Assembly (NCBI RefSeq): GCF_039652555.1
Contig: NZ_JBDJAF010000007.1
Location: 19,664-83,663 of the forward strand
Reading direction: 5' to 3'
DNA: 64,000 nucleotides
Source: Parafrigoribacterium mesophilum
GTDB taxonomy: Bacteria > Actinomycetota > Actinomycetes > Actinomycetales > Microbacteriaceae
Both the position numbers and the translations under genes were made by a program. The notes below the pieces were generated by a model. It was not told where the DNA came from and searched no databases. It saw only the letters and a list, made by a program, of their open reading frames with translations. This document shows positions 25,859 to 33,943 of the stretch, piece after piece (the stretch's first letter is position 1; each line of letters begins with the position of its first letter).

Positions 25859-27904
25859 ATGCATAAGGGGAAAAAGCCATTGGCCGTCGTCAGTTTTGCG
25901 GCACTCCTGTTGTTCTTCGGAGCAGTTCCGGCTGCATCCGCCGCGCCGGTGGGAGTCACGGATTCGAACGGCATCACGTACGAGGCTGACGACGGAAACG
26001 TTGCCGCCGGGGCATCCGTGATCGACTATACGGGCAGTGCAACCGCTGTTTCTATTCCTGCGGCGGTGACCATCAACGGCACCACGTACGATGTCACCAG
26101 CATCATGGGCGGTCCGTTCGATGGCACCAGTGTGACATCGGTGACCATCCCCAACAGCGTCACGAGCATCGGGGATGCGGCGTTCCAAGGCAGCAACTTG
26201 ACAGCGGTGACCATCCCGAACAGCGTCACGAGCATTGGCGATCATGCGTTTTATTCCAGCAGGAATCTGGCGTCGGTGACCATCCCGAGCAGCGTGACTA
26301 GCATCGGAGAGGCTGCGTTCTCCTTCACCAACTTGACGTCGGTGACCATCCCGAACAGCGTCACCAGCATCGGGCAGGCTGCGTTCAACTACAGCGCTCT
26401 GACTTCGGTCACCATCCCGGACAGCGTCACCAGCCTCGGGGATTTTGCCTTCGACACCAACAAGCTGACGTCGGTGAGCATCCCGGACAGTATCACCAGC
26501 ATCGGGGAGGGTGCGTTCCAGAATAACCATTTGACGTCGCTGACCATCCCGACCAGCATCACCAACATCGGCGGATATGCATTTGCGTTCAACAGTTTGA
26601 CGTCCGTGACCATCCCGGATAGCGTCACCAGCATTGGATTCGGTGCGTTCTCAAGTAACGACTTGACGTCGGTGATCCTCCCGGATAGCGTCACCAGCAT
26701 CGGCGGGACGGCGTTTGGGTTCAACAGTTTGACGTCGGTGGTCATTCCGAGCGGCGTCACCGGCATCGGCGAGTACACGTTCGCGCACAACGACTTGACG
26801 TCGGTGGTCATCCCGGACAGCGTCACCAGCATCGGTGACCACGCGTTCGACGGCAACATGTTGGGGTCGGTGACGATACCAGATGGTGTCACCACCATCG
26901 GCGCCCACGCGTTCTACAACAGTGGTTTGATCGGGTCGTTGACCATTCCCAGCAGTGTCACCAGCATTGGAAACTACGCGTTCGACGAGACCGACATTTC
27001 GGCGGTGCATTTCTTGGGCGCGGTGCCAACGACGGTGGGTTTGACGGCCTTGGGTACCTTCCCGGGTGTGCTCGTGTCGTACCTCCCGCAATACAGTTCT
27101 TCCGCTGTCGCTGGAGGGTTCACCTTCCCGACGTGGACACCCGCCGGGACCTCGGACGTCTACGCCACGTATGCGATCGCGACCGTCTCCTTCGACACGA
27201 CTGGGGGCAGCACCGCCCCGGCTCCGGTAGGTGTGAACGCTGACGGCACTGCGCCCCGGCCGGCCGACCCGACCTGGGCCGGCCACTCCTTCGCCGGCTG
27301 GTTCACGGCAGCATCCGGCGGGAGCGCGTGGGACTTCACCAGCCGGATCGGCGCGGACACCACGCTGTACGCGCAGTGGTCGGTGACCGTGCCTCCTGTG
27401 GTCACACCGCCGGTGGTCATCCCGCCACTGGTTGACGAACCGGTGGATGCCGCACCTGTCCTCACCCTGAACCTTCACCTGGCCGTCGGATCGCCGATCG
27501 GTAACGCCCCAGTTGCCGTCAGCGGAACCGGGCTGCTCGCGAACTCAGCGTGGTCTGTGGTGTTGCACTCCACCCCGATCACTGTCGCTTCGGGGACAGC
27601 CAGTAGCACCGGAACGTTCACTGACACGTTCTTGCTCCCGGCCAGCATTCCTGCTGGAGCCCACACCATCACCCTCACAGGGACGGCACCGGATGGGTCC
27701 ACGATCACCAAGGTGGTGTACATCACCGTCACGGGCACCGGGACACTCGGTTATCTCTCCACCCAGGGGCCGCATTCGACTCTTGCCGCCACGGGCGTCG
27801 ACACGCCGACCGACGGGCTCATCGGGGGCGCGCTTCTGCTTCTCCTCCTCGGTTCGGCCCTGATCTTCACCAGCCGTCGTCGTCGACGGGGTGCCGTGTC
27901 CTAG
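25859..27904 (+). CDS. BspA-type leucine-rich-repeat surface protein with LAATG sorting signal
   Basis: 681 aa from ATG 25859 (AGGGTG upstream). A signal peptide (MHKGKKPLAVVSFAALLLFF, cleavage after ASAA) is followed by about 13 BspA/LRR_5 repeats of 23 residues, each built on LTSVTIPDSVTSIGxxAF (about residues 85-385). Next comes an InlB B-repeat-like module (VSFDTTGGSTAPAP, SFAGWFTAASGG, TLYAQW; about 440-510), a Pro/Val linker, an Ig-like segment, then the sorting tail LAATGVDTP, a hydrophobic stretch (LIGGALLLLLLGSALIF) and RRRRRG. LAxTG is the motif used by class E sortases of actinobacteria. The protein is thus probably wall-anchored and adhesive. Its DNA is locally repetitive because of the LRR units. 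Confidence 0.9.
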   Translation: MHKGKKPLAVVSFAALLLFFGAVPAASAAPVGVTDSNGITYEADDGNVAAGASVIDYTGSATAVSIPAAVTINGTTYDVTSIMGGPFDGTSVTSVTIPNSVTSIGDAAFQGSNLTAVTIPNSVTSIGDHAFYSSRNLASVTIPSSVTSIGEAAFSFTNLTSVTIPNSVTSIGQAAFNYSALTSVTIPDSVTSLGDFAFDTNKLTSVSIPDSITSIGEGAFQNNHLTSLTIPTSITNIGGYAFAFNSLTSVTIPDSVTSIGFGAFSSNDLTSVILPDSVTSIGGTAFGFNSLTSVVIPSGVTGIGEYTFAHNDLTSVVIPDSVTSIGDHAFDGNMLGSVTIPDGVTTIGAHAFYNSGLIGSLTIPSSVTSIGNYAFDETDISAVHFLGAVPTTVGLTALGTFPGVLVSYLPQYSSSAVAGGFTFPTWTPAGTSDVYATYAIATVSFDTTGGSTAPAPVGVNADGTAPRPADPTWAGHSFAGWFTAASGGSAWDFTSRIGADTTLYAQWSVTVPPVVTPPVVIPPLVDEPVDAAPVLTLNLHLAVGSPIGNAPVAVSGTGLLANSAWSVVLHSTPITVASGTASSTGTFTDTFLLPASIPAGAHTITLTGTAPDGSTITKVVYITVTGTGTLGYLSTQGPHSTLAATGVDTPTDGLIGGALLLLLLGSALIFTSRRRRRGAVS

Positions 27905-27974
27905 GCCGGACGCTCGCCAGCTGACACCGGTCGTCGCGTCAGTGTTATGAACTGATCGTCCGTCAGGGAACGTT

Positions 27975-27989
27975 CCACCATGATGGTGG
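27975..27989. promoter_or_regulatory. 15-bp palindrome, possible operator
   Basis: CCACCAT and ATGGTGG flank a central G. It lies about 70 bp after the LRR gene and 289 bp before the synthetase start. Either an operator or a weak terminator stem without a T run. Confidence 0.4.
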
Positions 27990-28045
27990 CCAACCTTCTT
28001 CGAAACCAGCGTTTTCCAGCGTAGCGTTGCCGACATCTGAACCTG

Positions 28046-28095
28046 GAATGCGGGGTTAGCACTCACACCGCATTCAGACTCTCCTGATGAGTGCT
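28046..28095 (+). promoter_or_regulatory. interlocked inverted repeats, possible H-type pseudoknot
   Basis: GAATGCGG (28046-28053) pairs with CCGCATTC (28068-28075), and AGCACTCA (28058-28065) pairs with TGAGTGCT (28088-28095). The order A-B-A'-B' with gaps of 4, 2 and 12 nt is the geometry of an H-type RNA pseudoknot, or of two mutually exclusive hairpins. It lies about 180 bp upstream of the synthetase start codon. Confidence 0.45.
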
Positions 28096-28277
28096 GTCAC
28101 CAGTTGAAAGGGAACGATTCCGTTTTGCCCTGCGCAGCAGTGCGCATCTCCAGAAAGGCGAGTTTCGCTGGCCCTTGTCAGCGAATCTGGGTTGGCTTAT
28201 GCTCACGACTCGTAACCGAGAAATCAATTACATCGCTTGTCGTGCGCCTGTCCTAACCCGTATGCAGGAGGCCGTAA

Positions 28278-30881
28278 ATGGTGATCAACTTGGCTGAGCA
28301 GCCGGATGCAGGACAGCTGTATAGCGAATTTATCCCCGCTGGCTATGGTCCGGCACCGGCACCGTTTGCGGCCGCGGTGCGATATTGGGCCAGCGTTCGG
28401 GGCGACGAATGCGCTGTGTGCACGCACGGCGGTGTCTCGTTGTCGTGGCGAGATCTCGACACGTGGTCGGGACGGCTCGGCAGGCAGCTTGCTGACAGGG
28501 TCGCTCCGGGGGAGGAACCGGTGATCGTGATCGCCGGCCACGACCAGGACGCGGTGGTGGCGGCGGTAGCGACGCGACGAGCTGGTCGGCCGTTCGTCTT
28601 TGTGGACACGACTACGCCGAGCGCCCGCATCGCTGAGATCATTGGTCTCGCCACACCGGTCGCCACTTTCGTGGCCCCTCAGTATCGCGAGTTGGCGAAT
28701 TCTCTTGAGTGTGACTTGGGTGTGGTCATTTCAATTGAGCGGCTGCCGAGTGGCCCGCTGCTTGATCCGCAGATTATCGATTACGAGGCGCTCGCAGCAA
28801 TCGGGTTTACGTCGGGCTCGACCGGTGTTCCGAAAGGAGTTGTCATCGAGGGGCGTGCGCTGGCCGAGGAACTGGTCGAGAACCCCGTAAGCGTGGACCT
28901 TGGCCAGAGCGATCGGGTGGGCATCGTCAATCCGCTCAGCTTCTTCCTCGGCTTTTTCAACCTGTTCGACAACCTCGTGCATGGCTGCCCCACCCACCTG
29001 TTCGATCTGCGCCGCCGCGGGGTCGAAGCCATGACTGATTGGCTCGCGACGGAGCGGATCACCGTACTGAACGGCACGCCGCACGCTCTGCGCAGTGTGG
29101 CGGCGTGCGCCATCGACCGGGGCCTACACCTGCCCGACTTGCGTCGGGTGGTAGTCGGTGGTGAACCGGTCCAATGGCACGACGTCGAGTTGCTGCGGGG
29201 ATGCACGACAGCTGACTGCGAGCTGATCGCCCTGTCCGGATCGTCCGAGGCCTGGACCTTGACCTGGTTTCCAGTGACGGCGGACATGCCACTGGGCAGC
29301 GGCGCTGTACCGGCTGGGCACCTGTTCCCGGGCAAAGAGCTGCAACTGCTTGACCACGACGGCCGCCCCGTCGCCGCGGGCACACCGGGCGAGATCGTCA
29401 CCGTTGGAAGCCGCTGTTCGCGCGGTTACTGGCGCAATCCGGAGGGTACCGCCGCGCGTTTTCGCACTCGTGCCGACGGGCTACGCGTCTATCATTCCGG
29501 CGACCTGGCCCGGATCCGGCCCGGCGACGGACTGCTCGAATACGTCGGCCGCCGCGACCACATGGTCAAAATCCGCGGATACCTGGTCGAGCCCGCCGAG
29601 GTGGAACGTCATCTCATGTCCGAAAACGAGATACGTGAATGTGTCGTCGTGGGTGTGCCGACCCGGGTCGAGGGCGTTAACCAGCTTGTCGCCTATGTCG
29701 TACCGGATCCCCGGCGGTGGATTTCCGGAGCGGCTCTGCGTCGTCGGCTGCGCACCGACCTGCCCGGATACATGGTGCCCCCGGTGATCATTGAGCTCAC
29801 CGAGTTACCGCGCAACCCTAACGGCAAGATCGACAGGTTGGCGTTACCGGCACCCGCGCGTGCGTCCGACGACGCCGACATCCGCATCATGACCCCGTTT
29901 GAAGGGTTTATCGCCAGCATCTGTGAACGGGTGCTGGGCGTGAGCGACATCGGACCGCACGAAGACCTCATTCAGCTCGGCGCTGACTCGCTCGCCGTCG
30001 AGGAGCTGGTGTCGGCCCTCGACACGGATGCCAACCGGACCATCACCTCCGCCGACTTCCTGCAGAACCCGACCGTGGCGGCGCTAGCCGCGCTGCCCCG
30101 GCACGCCCCCAGCAATCTCCAACGCGGTGTCATGATCGAACTAGCCAAGGGCGGCGATGCAGCCCCGTTGTTCGTGATCGCCGGCGCCTCCGGCCTCGGT
30201 ATCCAGTTCCGCGAACTCGCGCAACTGATCGCCGCCGACCGGCCGGTGTATGGGCTACAGGCGCCCGGCCTGGAATGGGGCCTGCTGCCTGAAACCTCGA
30301 TCGCTCGCATCTCCAAGCGGTACATCAAAGCCATGCAGTCGGTTCAACCACACGGCCCCTACCTCGTGGCGGGTTTCTCCCTTGGCGGCATTATCGCCTA
30401 CGACGTTGTTCGCCGACTGCGCAGTGCCGGGCACTCGGTTGCCCTGCTCGCCCTGCTCGATGTCGTCGACAGCACCGCACTGGTATCCCAGGTAGAAATG
30501 CAGCGCATCATGCCGAGCGCGCCCTCCGCGGCCGATCAAGCCCGCGCAAGCCGGCTCCGCCAAACGCTACGACGACTGGCCTGGCAGCGCTGGCCCTACC
30601 TCGGCTTCTGGCGAGCCTTCCGCAAAGATCGCTTCGTCGCCTACTGGCGCCTCGGCGAGACGATAAGCGCGCGCTACCGAATCTTCCCGATGACCCAAGA
30701 CGACACTCGAATCATCGATGTGGTGGCAACCGAAGTCGATAGCCCGCGTGTCGACTGGGCCCGCCACATCACACCCCCACCGACCCAGGCAACCGTCGCC
30801 GGCGACCACCTCACCATGCTGCGAGCACCGTTCGTCAACGAGCTTGCAGCCGTGTTGCTACCGGCGATGGAAGACCTGTGA
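28278..30881 (+). CDS. stand-alone NRPS-like synthetase, A-T-TE
   Basis: 867 aa, ATG with GGAGG 8 bases upstream. An adenylation domain fills about residues 20-540: A3 FTSGSTGVPKG, A5 region LSGSSEAW, A7 YHSGDLARI, A8 GRRDHMVKIRGYLVEPAEVE, A10 NPNGKID. A carrier domain has LGADSLAVEEL (Ser for phosphopantetheine, about residue 572). A thioesterase closes the protein: GFSLGG nucleophile (about 697) and a likely catalytic His in AGDHLTMLR (about 845). There is no condensation domain. Aligned by eye with the A4 motif (SFDASVWEIFG), the amino-binding Asp235 position is Phe (SFFLGFFNLFD), so an alpha-amino acid substrate is unlikely; alpha-keto-acid-activating A-T-TE enzymes (RalA, atromentin synthetase type) are the best structural analogues. 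Confidence 0.88.
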   Translation: MVINLAEQPDAGQLYSEFIPAGYGPAPAPFAAAVRYWASVRGDECAVCTHGGVSLSWRDLDTWSGRLGRQLADRVAPGEEPVIVIAGHDQDAVVAAVATRRAGRPFVFVDTTTPSARIAEIIGLATPVATFVAPQYRELANSLECDLGVVISIERLPSGPLLDPQIIDYEALAAIGFTSGSTGVPKGVVIEGRALAEELVENPVSVDLGQSDRVGIVNPLSFFLGFFNLFDNLVHGCPTHLFDLRRRGVEAMTDWLATERITVLNGTPHALRSVAACAIDRGLHLPDLRRVVVGGEPVQWHDVELLRGCTTADCELIALSGSSEAWTLTWFPVTADMPLGSGAVPAGHLFPGKELQLLDHDGRPVAAGTPGEIVTVGSRCSRGYWRNPEGTAARFRTRADGLRVYHSGDLARIRPGDGLLEYVGRRDHMVKIRGYLVEPAEVERHLMSENEIRECVVVGVPTRVEGVNQLVAYVVPDPRRWISGAALRRRLRTDLPGYMVPPVIIELTELPRNPNGKIDRLALPAPARASDDADIRIMTPFEGFIASICERVLGVSDIGPHEDLIQLGADSLAVEELVSALDTDANRTITSADFLQNPTVAALAALPRHAPSNLQRGVMIELAKGGDAAPLFVIAGASGLGIQFRELAQLIAADRPVYGLQAPGLEWGLLPETSIARISKRYIKAMQSVQPHGPYLVAGFSLGGIIAYDVVRRLRSAGHSVALLALLDVVDSTALVSQVEMQRIMPSAPSAADQARASRLRQTLRRLAWQRWPYLGFWRAFRKDRFVAYWRLGETISARYRIFPMTQDDTRIIDVVATEVDSPRVDWARHITPPPTQATVAGDHLTMLRAPFVNELAAVLLPAMEDL

Positions 30882-30925
30882 GGATTGTTCTGCGCCGTTA
30901 GTGCGGTGCCTTCCTCGCTCAGAAG

Positions 30926-32005
30926 TCACCAGCCGCTGCGCGTTGGAGTGTGCCCCTCCCGCGCATCCTCCGGCATCGGCATCTCGGCCCGCAGCCCCAG
31001 CAGCCGGATGGGCCGGCCGGGTTCAATCCTGCCGATCAGTGCCAGAATCCCGGCGAGCACGGTCTCTCGGTCGAAGGTCTCAGCGACCCGTTTGGTGAGG
31101 ACCCTGGTGACGAACGGCGCGTAGCGCACCTTCAGAGTCAGCCCGACCACGGGCCGGCCCTCGGCGGTGACATCCGCCAGCACCCGCTCAGCCAGGTCGC
31201 GTACCGCCTGCTCGACCTGAGCCGGCTCGGTCAAGTCGTGCTGGAACGTCGTCTCCCTGCTGTGCCCGCGCGCCACCCACGGCGTGTCATCCACCACACG
31301 GGCGCCCTCGCCCCGCCCGAGTTGGATGTACCAGGGACCCATTCTCGGTCCGAACTGGGCAACCAGGCTGTCCGGCTCGGCGGCGGCAAGCTCGGCGACG
31401 GTGGTGATGCCGCACTCGGCAAGCCGACGCGAGATCTTCGTTCCGACGCCCCATAACGCAATCGTCGGCCGGTCACCCATGACTTCCAGCCAATTGTCTA
31501 CCGTGAGTCGAAACACCCCGCGAGGTTTGCCGAATCCCGTCGCGACCTTGGCGCGGACCAGCGTGTCGCCGATTCCGACGCTGCAGTGCAGTTCGGTCCG
31601 ATCCAGGACGGCCTGCTGCACCCGCCGGGCATAGCCTTCTGGATCGTCCGTCTGCACGCCGACGAACGCTTCGTCCCAGCCGAGTACTTGCACGGTCGCG
31701 TCAGGTTGGGCGCGGAGAGTTGCCATGACCTCTTCGGATGCGGCGGTGTAGGCCTCGGCGTCCACTGGCAGGATCACCGCATCCGGAGCCTTGCGTGCGG
31801 CGATGCGCAGCGGCATACCGGATCCGACGCCGAACTCCCGGGCCTCGTACGACGCGGTGGACACCACGGCCCGCTCAGTGGGATCGCCTCGACCGCCGAC
31901 GATCACCGGTTTGCCGGCGAGCTCGGGGCGCCGCAGCACTTCCACGGCCGCGATGAACTGGTCGAGGTCGACGTGCAGCACCCAGGAGTTCCGCCCTTGG
32001 TCCAC
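30926..32005 (-). CDS. dinB: Y-family DNA polymerase (DNA polymerase IV-like)
   Basis: 359 aa, GTG start. Palm-domain landmarks: VLHVDLDQFIAAVEVLRRPE (first metal Asp), the VVSTASYEAREFGVGSGMP fingers segment, LGWDEAFVGVQTDD (second catalytic Asp-Glu, with GW replacing the common SI/SL), CSVGIGDTLVRAKVATGFGK, and helix-hairpin-helix WGVGTKISRRLAECGI. The little-finger domain follows (HSRETTFQHDLTE). It performs translesion synthesis. No SOS box of the TCGAAC-N4-GTTCGA type is visible upstream. The C-terminus lacks an obvious clamp-binding QxxLF, but I cannot exclude a divergent one. Confidence 0.88.
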   Translation of the reverse strand: MDQGRNSWVLHVDLDQFIAAVEVLRRPELAGKPVIVGGRGDPTERAVVSTASYEAREFGVGSGMPLRIAARKAPDAVILPVDAEAYTAASEEVMATLRAQPDATVQVLGWDEAFVGVQTDDPEGYARRVQQAVLDRTELHCSVGIGDTLVRAKVATGFGKPRGVFRLTVDNWLEVMGDRPTIALWGVGTKISRRLAECGITTVAELAAAEPDSLVAQFGPRMGPWYIQLGRGEGARVVDDTPWVARGHSRETTFQHDLTEPAQVEQAVRDLAERVLADVTAEGRPVVGLTLKVRYAPFVTRVLTKRVAETFDRETVLAGILALIGRIEPGRPIRLLGLRAEMPMPEDAREGHTPTRSGW

Positions 32006-32067
32006 GCGACCAGTCTGCCGCCCGGACCGCGCCGCGCAAAGGCCGAAGCGGGGTTGTTCAATATCGC

Positions 32068-33087
32068 TTACGGAGCGGTTTCCCGTACGAACTCGGTGAT
32101 CTTCGTGGCCAAGGTCTTCGCTTGTGTCCAGTGGAGGTAGTGCGGGCCCTCGAGTTGGATGATCTCGTGGTGGCGGACGTTTGCCAGTTGGTTCTCGTGA
32201 GCCTTAAGCCAGTTGGGAATGGTCGCGATGCTATCGGTGGAGAGGAAGTTCAGAACGGGCAGGTCGTCGGGATAGGTCACACCGTTGAGCGCCGCGGCGT
32301 TGCTGCCCATTCGAGCGGTTTCGTCGGCGACCGCTGAGTTGCCGTAGTTCCAGATTGTCATGAGGCGCATCTGTTCAAGTTCGGCCGGAGTGAAGTCGTG
32401 GCTCGACGGGTCCGCCAGGGTTGGCGCAACCGACACCACGGCTCTGACCAACCCGATCGTGGCAATTATTTTTTCGACATTGATACCACCGCCGGTAAAG
32501 GATGCCGTGTCGGCTTGGGCGGCGGGCACTGTGGGATCGATGCCGATCACTGCGGTTACTTCGCTCGGGTACCGGTTGGCGTAGTCGAGTGTGTAAAAGC
32601 CGGCGATCGAGTGCCCGATCAAAACGTAAGGTCCGTCGACCTCGAGTGAGGCGAGCACCTGGTGCAGCTCGTCGCTGATGTTTTCCACGGTCCGTTCGCG
32701 GGCGGTCATGTCGCTGTACCCGTATCCGAATCCCTCGACGACGATGACGTCGTAGGTGTCGAGTTCCCGGATCAGAGGCGCGAAGTCCAGTGCCGGCGCG
32801 ATGGTGCCAAGCCCGCTGAGCAAGACCAGAGGCTGTCCGGTGCGGTCCCCGGACCGGTAGACGTTCATCGCGCCGCCGGCAACCTCAACCAACTGGCCGT
32901 ACGCTGCTGTACTCCCTTTCTCCTGTTGTTCGAGGAAGGAATTGGCCGCTGTGGATGCGAGTGTTACCGCCAGAGCGGTGAGAACGATGACACCAGTGAC
33001 CTTGAGCCCGCGGTGGGCTGGCCGGCGGCGCTTTTCGGGTGGTCCTTCTGGTGCCGGCCGTGAACGCTGAGGACTGACTTGTGGCAT
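32068..33087 (-). CDS. membrane-anchored/secreted alpha/beta hydrolase
   Basis: 339 aa from ATG 33087; an upstream extension has no better ribosome site. After a basic, Pro-rich cytoplasmic leader (about 30 residues) there is one hydrophobic segment (VTGVIVLTALAVTLASTAAN), so the protein is probably exported or type II anchored. The hydrolase domain shows the oxyanion strand LVLLSGLGTIAPALD, nucleophile elbow IGHSIAGFYTLDY (GHSxAG), acid region and the C-terminal His of GPHYLHW. The substrate is unknown. The next gene is a divergent-from-it CsoR-like palindrome region, not an enzyme, so context gives no pathway. Confidence 0.8.
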   Translation of the reverse strand: MPQVSPQRSRPAPEGPPEKRRRPAHRGLKVTGVIVLTALAVTLASTAANSFLEQQEKGSTAAYGQLVEVAGGAMNVYRSGDRTGQPLVLLSGLGTIAPALDFAPLIRELDTYDVIVVEGFGYGYSDMTARERTVENISDELHQVLASLEVDGPYVLIGHSIAGFYTLDYANRYPSEVTAVIGIDPTVPAAQADTASFTGGGINVEKIIATIGLVRAVVSVAPTLADPSSHDFTPAELEQMRLMTIWNYGNSAVADETARMGSNAAALNGVTYPDDLPVLNFLSTDSIATIPNWLKAHENQLANVRHHEIIQLEGPHYLHWTQAKTLATKITEFVRETAP

Positions 33088-33167
33088 GGGATATTTCCAG
33101 ACTCTGGGATGTTCGGATGAGGTCAGACCTGCCACAACGCGGCACACTCGAGAAGGAGTACTCCATG

Positions 33168-33185
33168 TATACCCCTGGGGGTATA
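33168..33185. promoter_or_regulatory. CsoR/CstR-like palindromic operator
   Basis: TATACCCCTGGGGGTATA: two perfect 8-bp arms around TG. This is the form of operators bound by CsoR-family copper or persulfide sensors. It lies 80 bp upstream of the anchored hydrolase gene on the minus strand and overlaps, on the plus strand, a 7-codon mini-frame starting at ATG 33165 behind AAGGAG. Confidence 0.55.
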
Positions 33186-33254
33186 TGAGTCAAGCATTAG
33201 TTGACGCGGGGTTCGAAGTCAGCCGACAGAATTGGCGAACCTCAGGCTCCCGTC

Positions 33255-33899
33255 CTATCGGGTGAAGGTGACGTGGATGGTGCCGCTCTCGGCCACTTCC
33301 GTCGTCACCGTGTGGGTGAAGTCGAGGCCGGCCAGGTCGTCCCACAGCCGGTTGCCCTGACCAAGGAGAATCGGGGCGACCATGACATGCAGCTGGTCGA
33401 CCAGGCCAGCGCGCAGGAAGTCGCGTGCGGTGCCGACACCGCCGCCGACGCGCACGTCCCGGCCGCTCGCCGCCTGGGTCGCCTCGGCGAGCACATCCTC
33501 GATGCCGGCGCTGCGGAAGTGGAAGGTGGTACCGCCCCGCATCGGGATCGACGGACGCGGGGCGGTGTGGGTGAGCACGTAGACCGGGGTGCCGAACGGC
33601 GGCTGGTCACCCCACCAGCCCTTCCAGTCGGGATCGTCGGGAAACGAGTGCAGGCCGAACATCCCGGCGCCCATGATCTCGGCGCCGATGCCCTCGAAGA
33701 ACGCGACGGCGTACCGGTCGTCGATGCCGGTCGTGCCCTTACCGCTGGTGTCGCCGAAGACACGTTCCCGGAACGTGCGGGTCGCGGCATACGCCGCCGT
33801 GAGACGCTCCCAGTCTGTGCCCATGGGATTTTCGGGCGTCGGGTCGGCCGGCGTGTAGCCGTCCAGCGAGGCGAACAGATCGAGACGAACGCGGGGCAT
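33255..33899 (-). CDS. dihydrofolate-reductase-like (RibD C-terminal fold) protein
   Basis: 214 aa from ATG 33899 with AAGGAG upstream. It belongs to the RibD_C/YyaP-type family: RVRLDLFASLDGYTP at the N-terminus, AEIMGAGMFGLHSF (the MGRxT-like NADPH segment), DVRVGGGVGTARDFLRAGLV (the GGG dinucleotide loop) and DQLHVMVAPILLGQGNRLWD. Probably an NAD(P)H-dependent reductase of unknown substrate; not a genuine folate enzyme. Followed in the same direction, after 44 bp upstream, by an alcohol-dehydrogenase-like gene, so they may be cotranscribed. Confidence 0.85.
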   Translation of the reverse strand: MPRVRLDLFASLDGYTPADPTPENPMGTDWERLTAAYAATRTFRERVFGDTSGKGTTGIDDRYAVAFFEGIGAEIMGAGMFGLHSFPDDPDWKGWWGDQPPFGTPVYVLTHTAPRPSIPMRGGTTFHFRSAGIEDVLAEATQAASGRDVRVGGGVGTARDFLRAGLVDQLHVMVAPILLGQGNRLWDDLAGLDFTHTVTTEVAESGTIHVTFTR

Positions 33900-33943
33900 G
33901 TCAGGTCTCCTTCGGTGTGGCGCATCGGCCGGATGCCGTGCCG

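Larger units (their letters stand above)
27905..28277. other. 373-bp intergenic leader of the NRPS-like gene
   Basis: No gene. It contains a perfect 15-bp palindrome CCACCATGATGGTGG (27975-27989) and a pair of interlocked 8-bp inverted repeats (28046-28095), both upstream of the NRPS-like gene. Confidence 0.6.

Noticed and set aside
26100..27000. Tandem DNA repeats that could be read as a satellite or CRISPR
   Set aside because: The units are codons for the 69-bp LRR repeat of a surface protein; there are no unique spacers of constant length.
33209..33240. GGGTTCGAAGTC looks like a tRNA T-loop
   Set aside because: The flanking bases do not form a 5-bp T stem and no acceptor or anticodon arm can be drawn around it.
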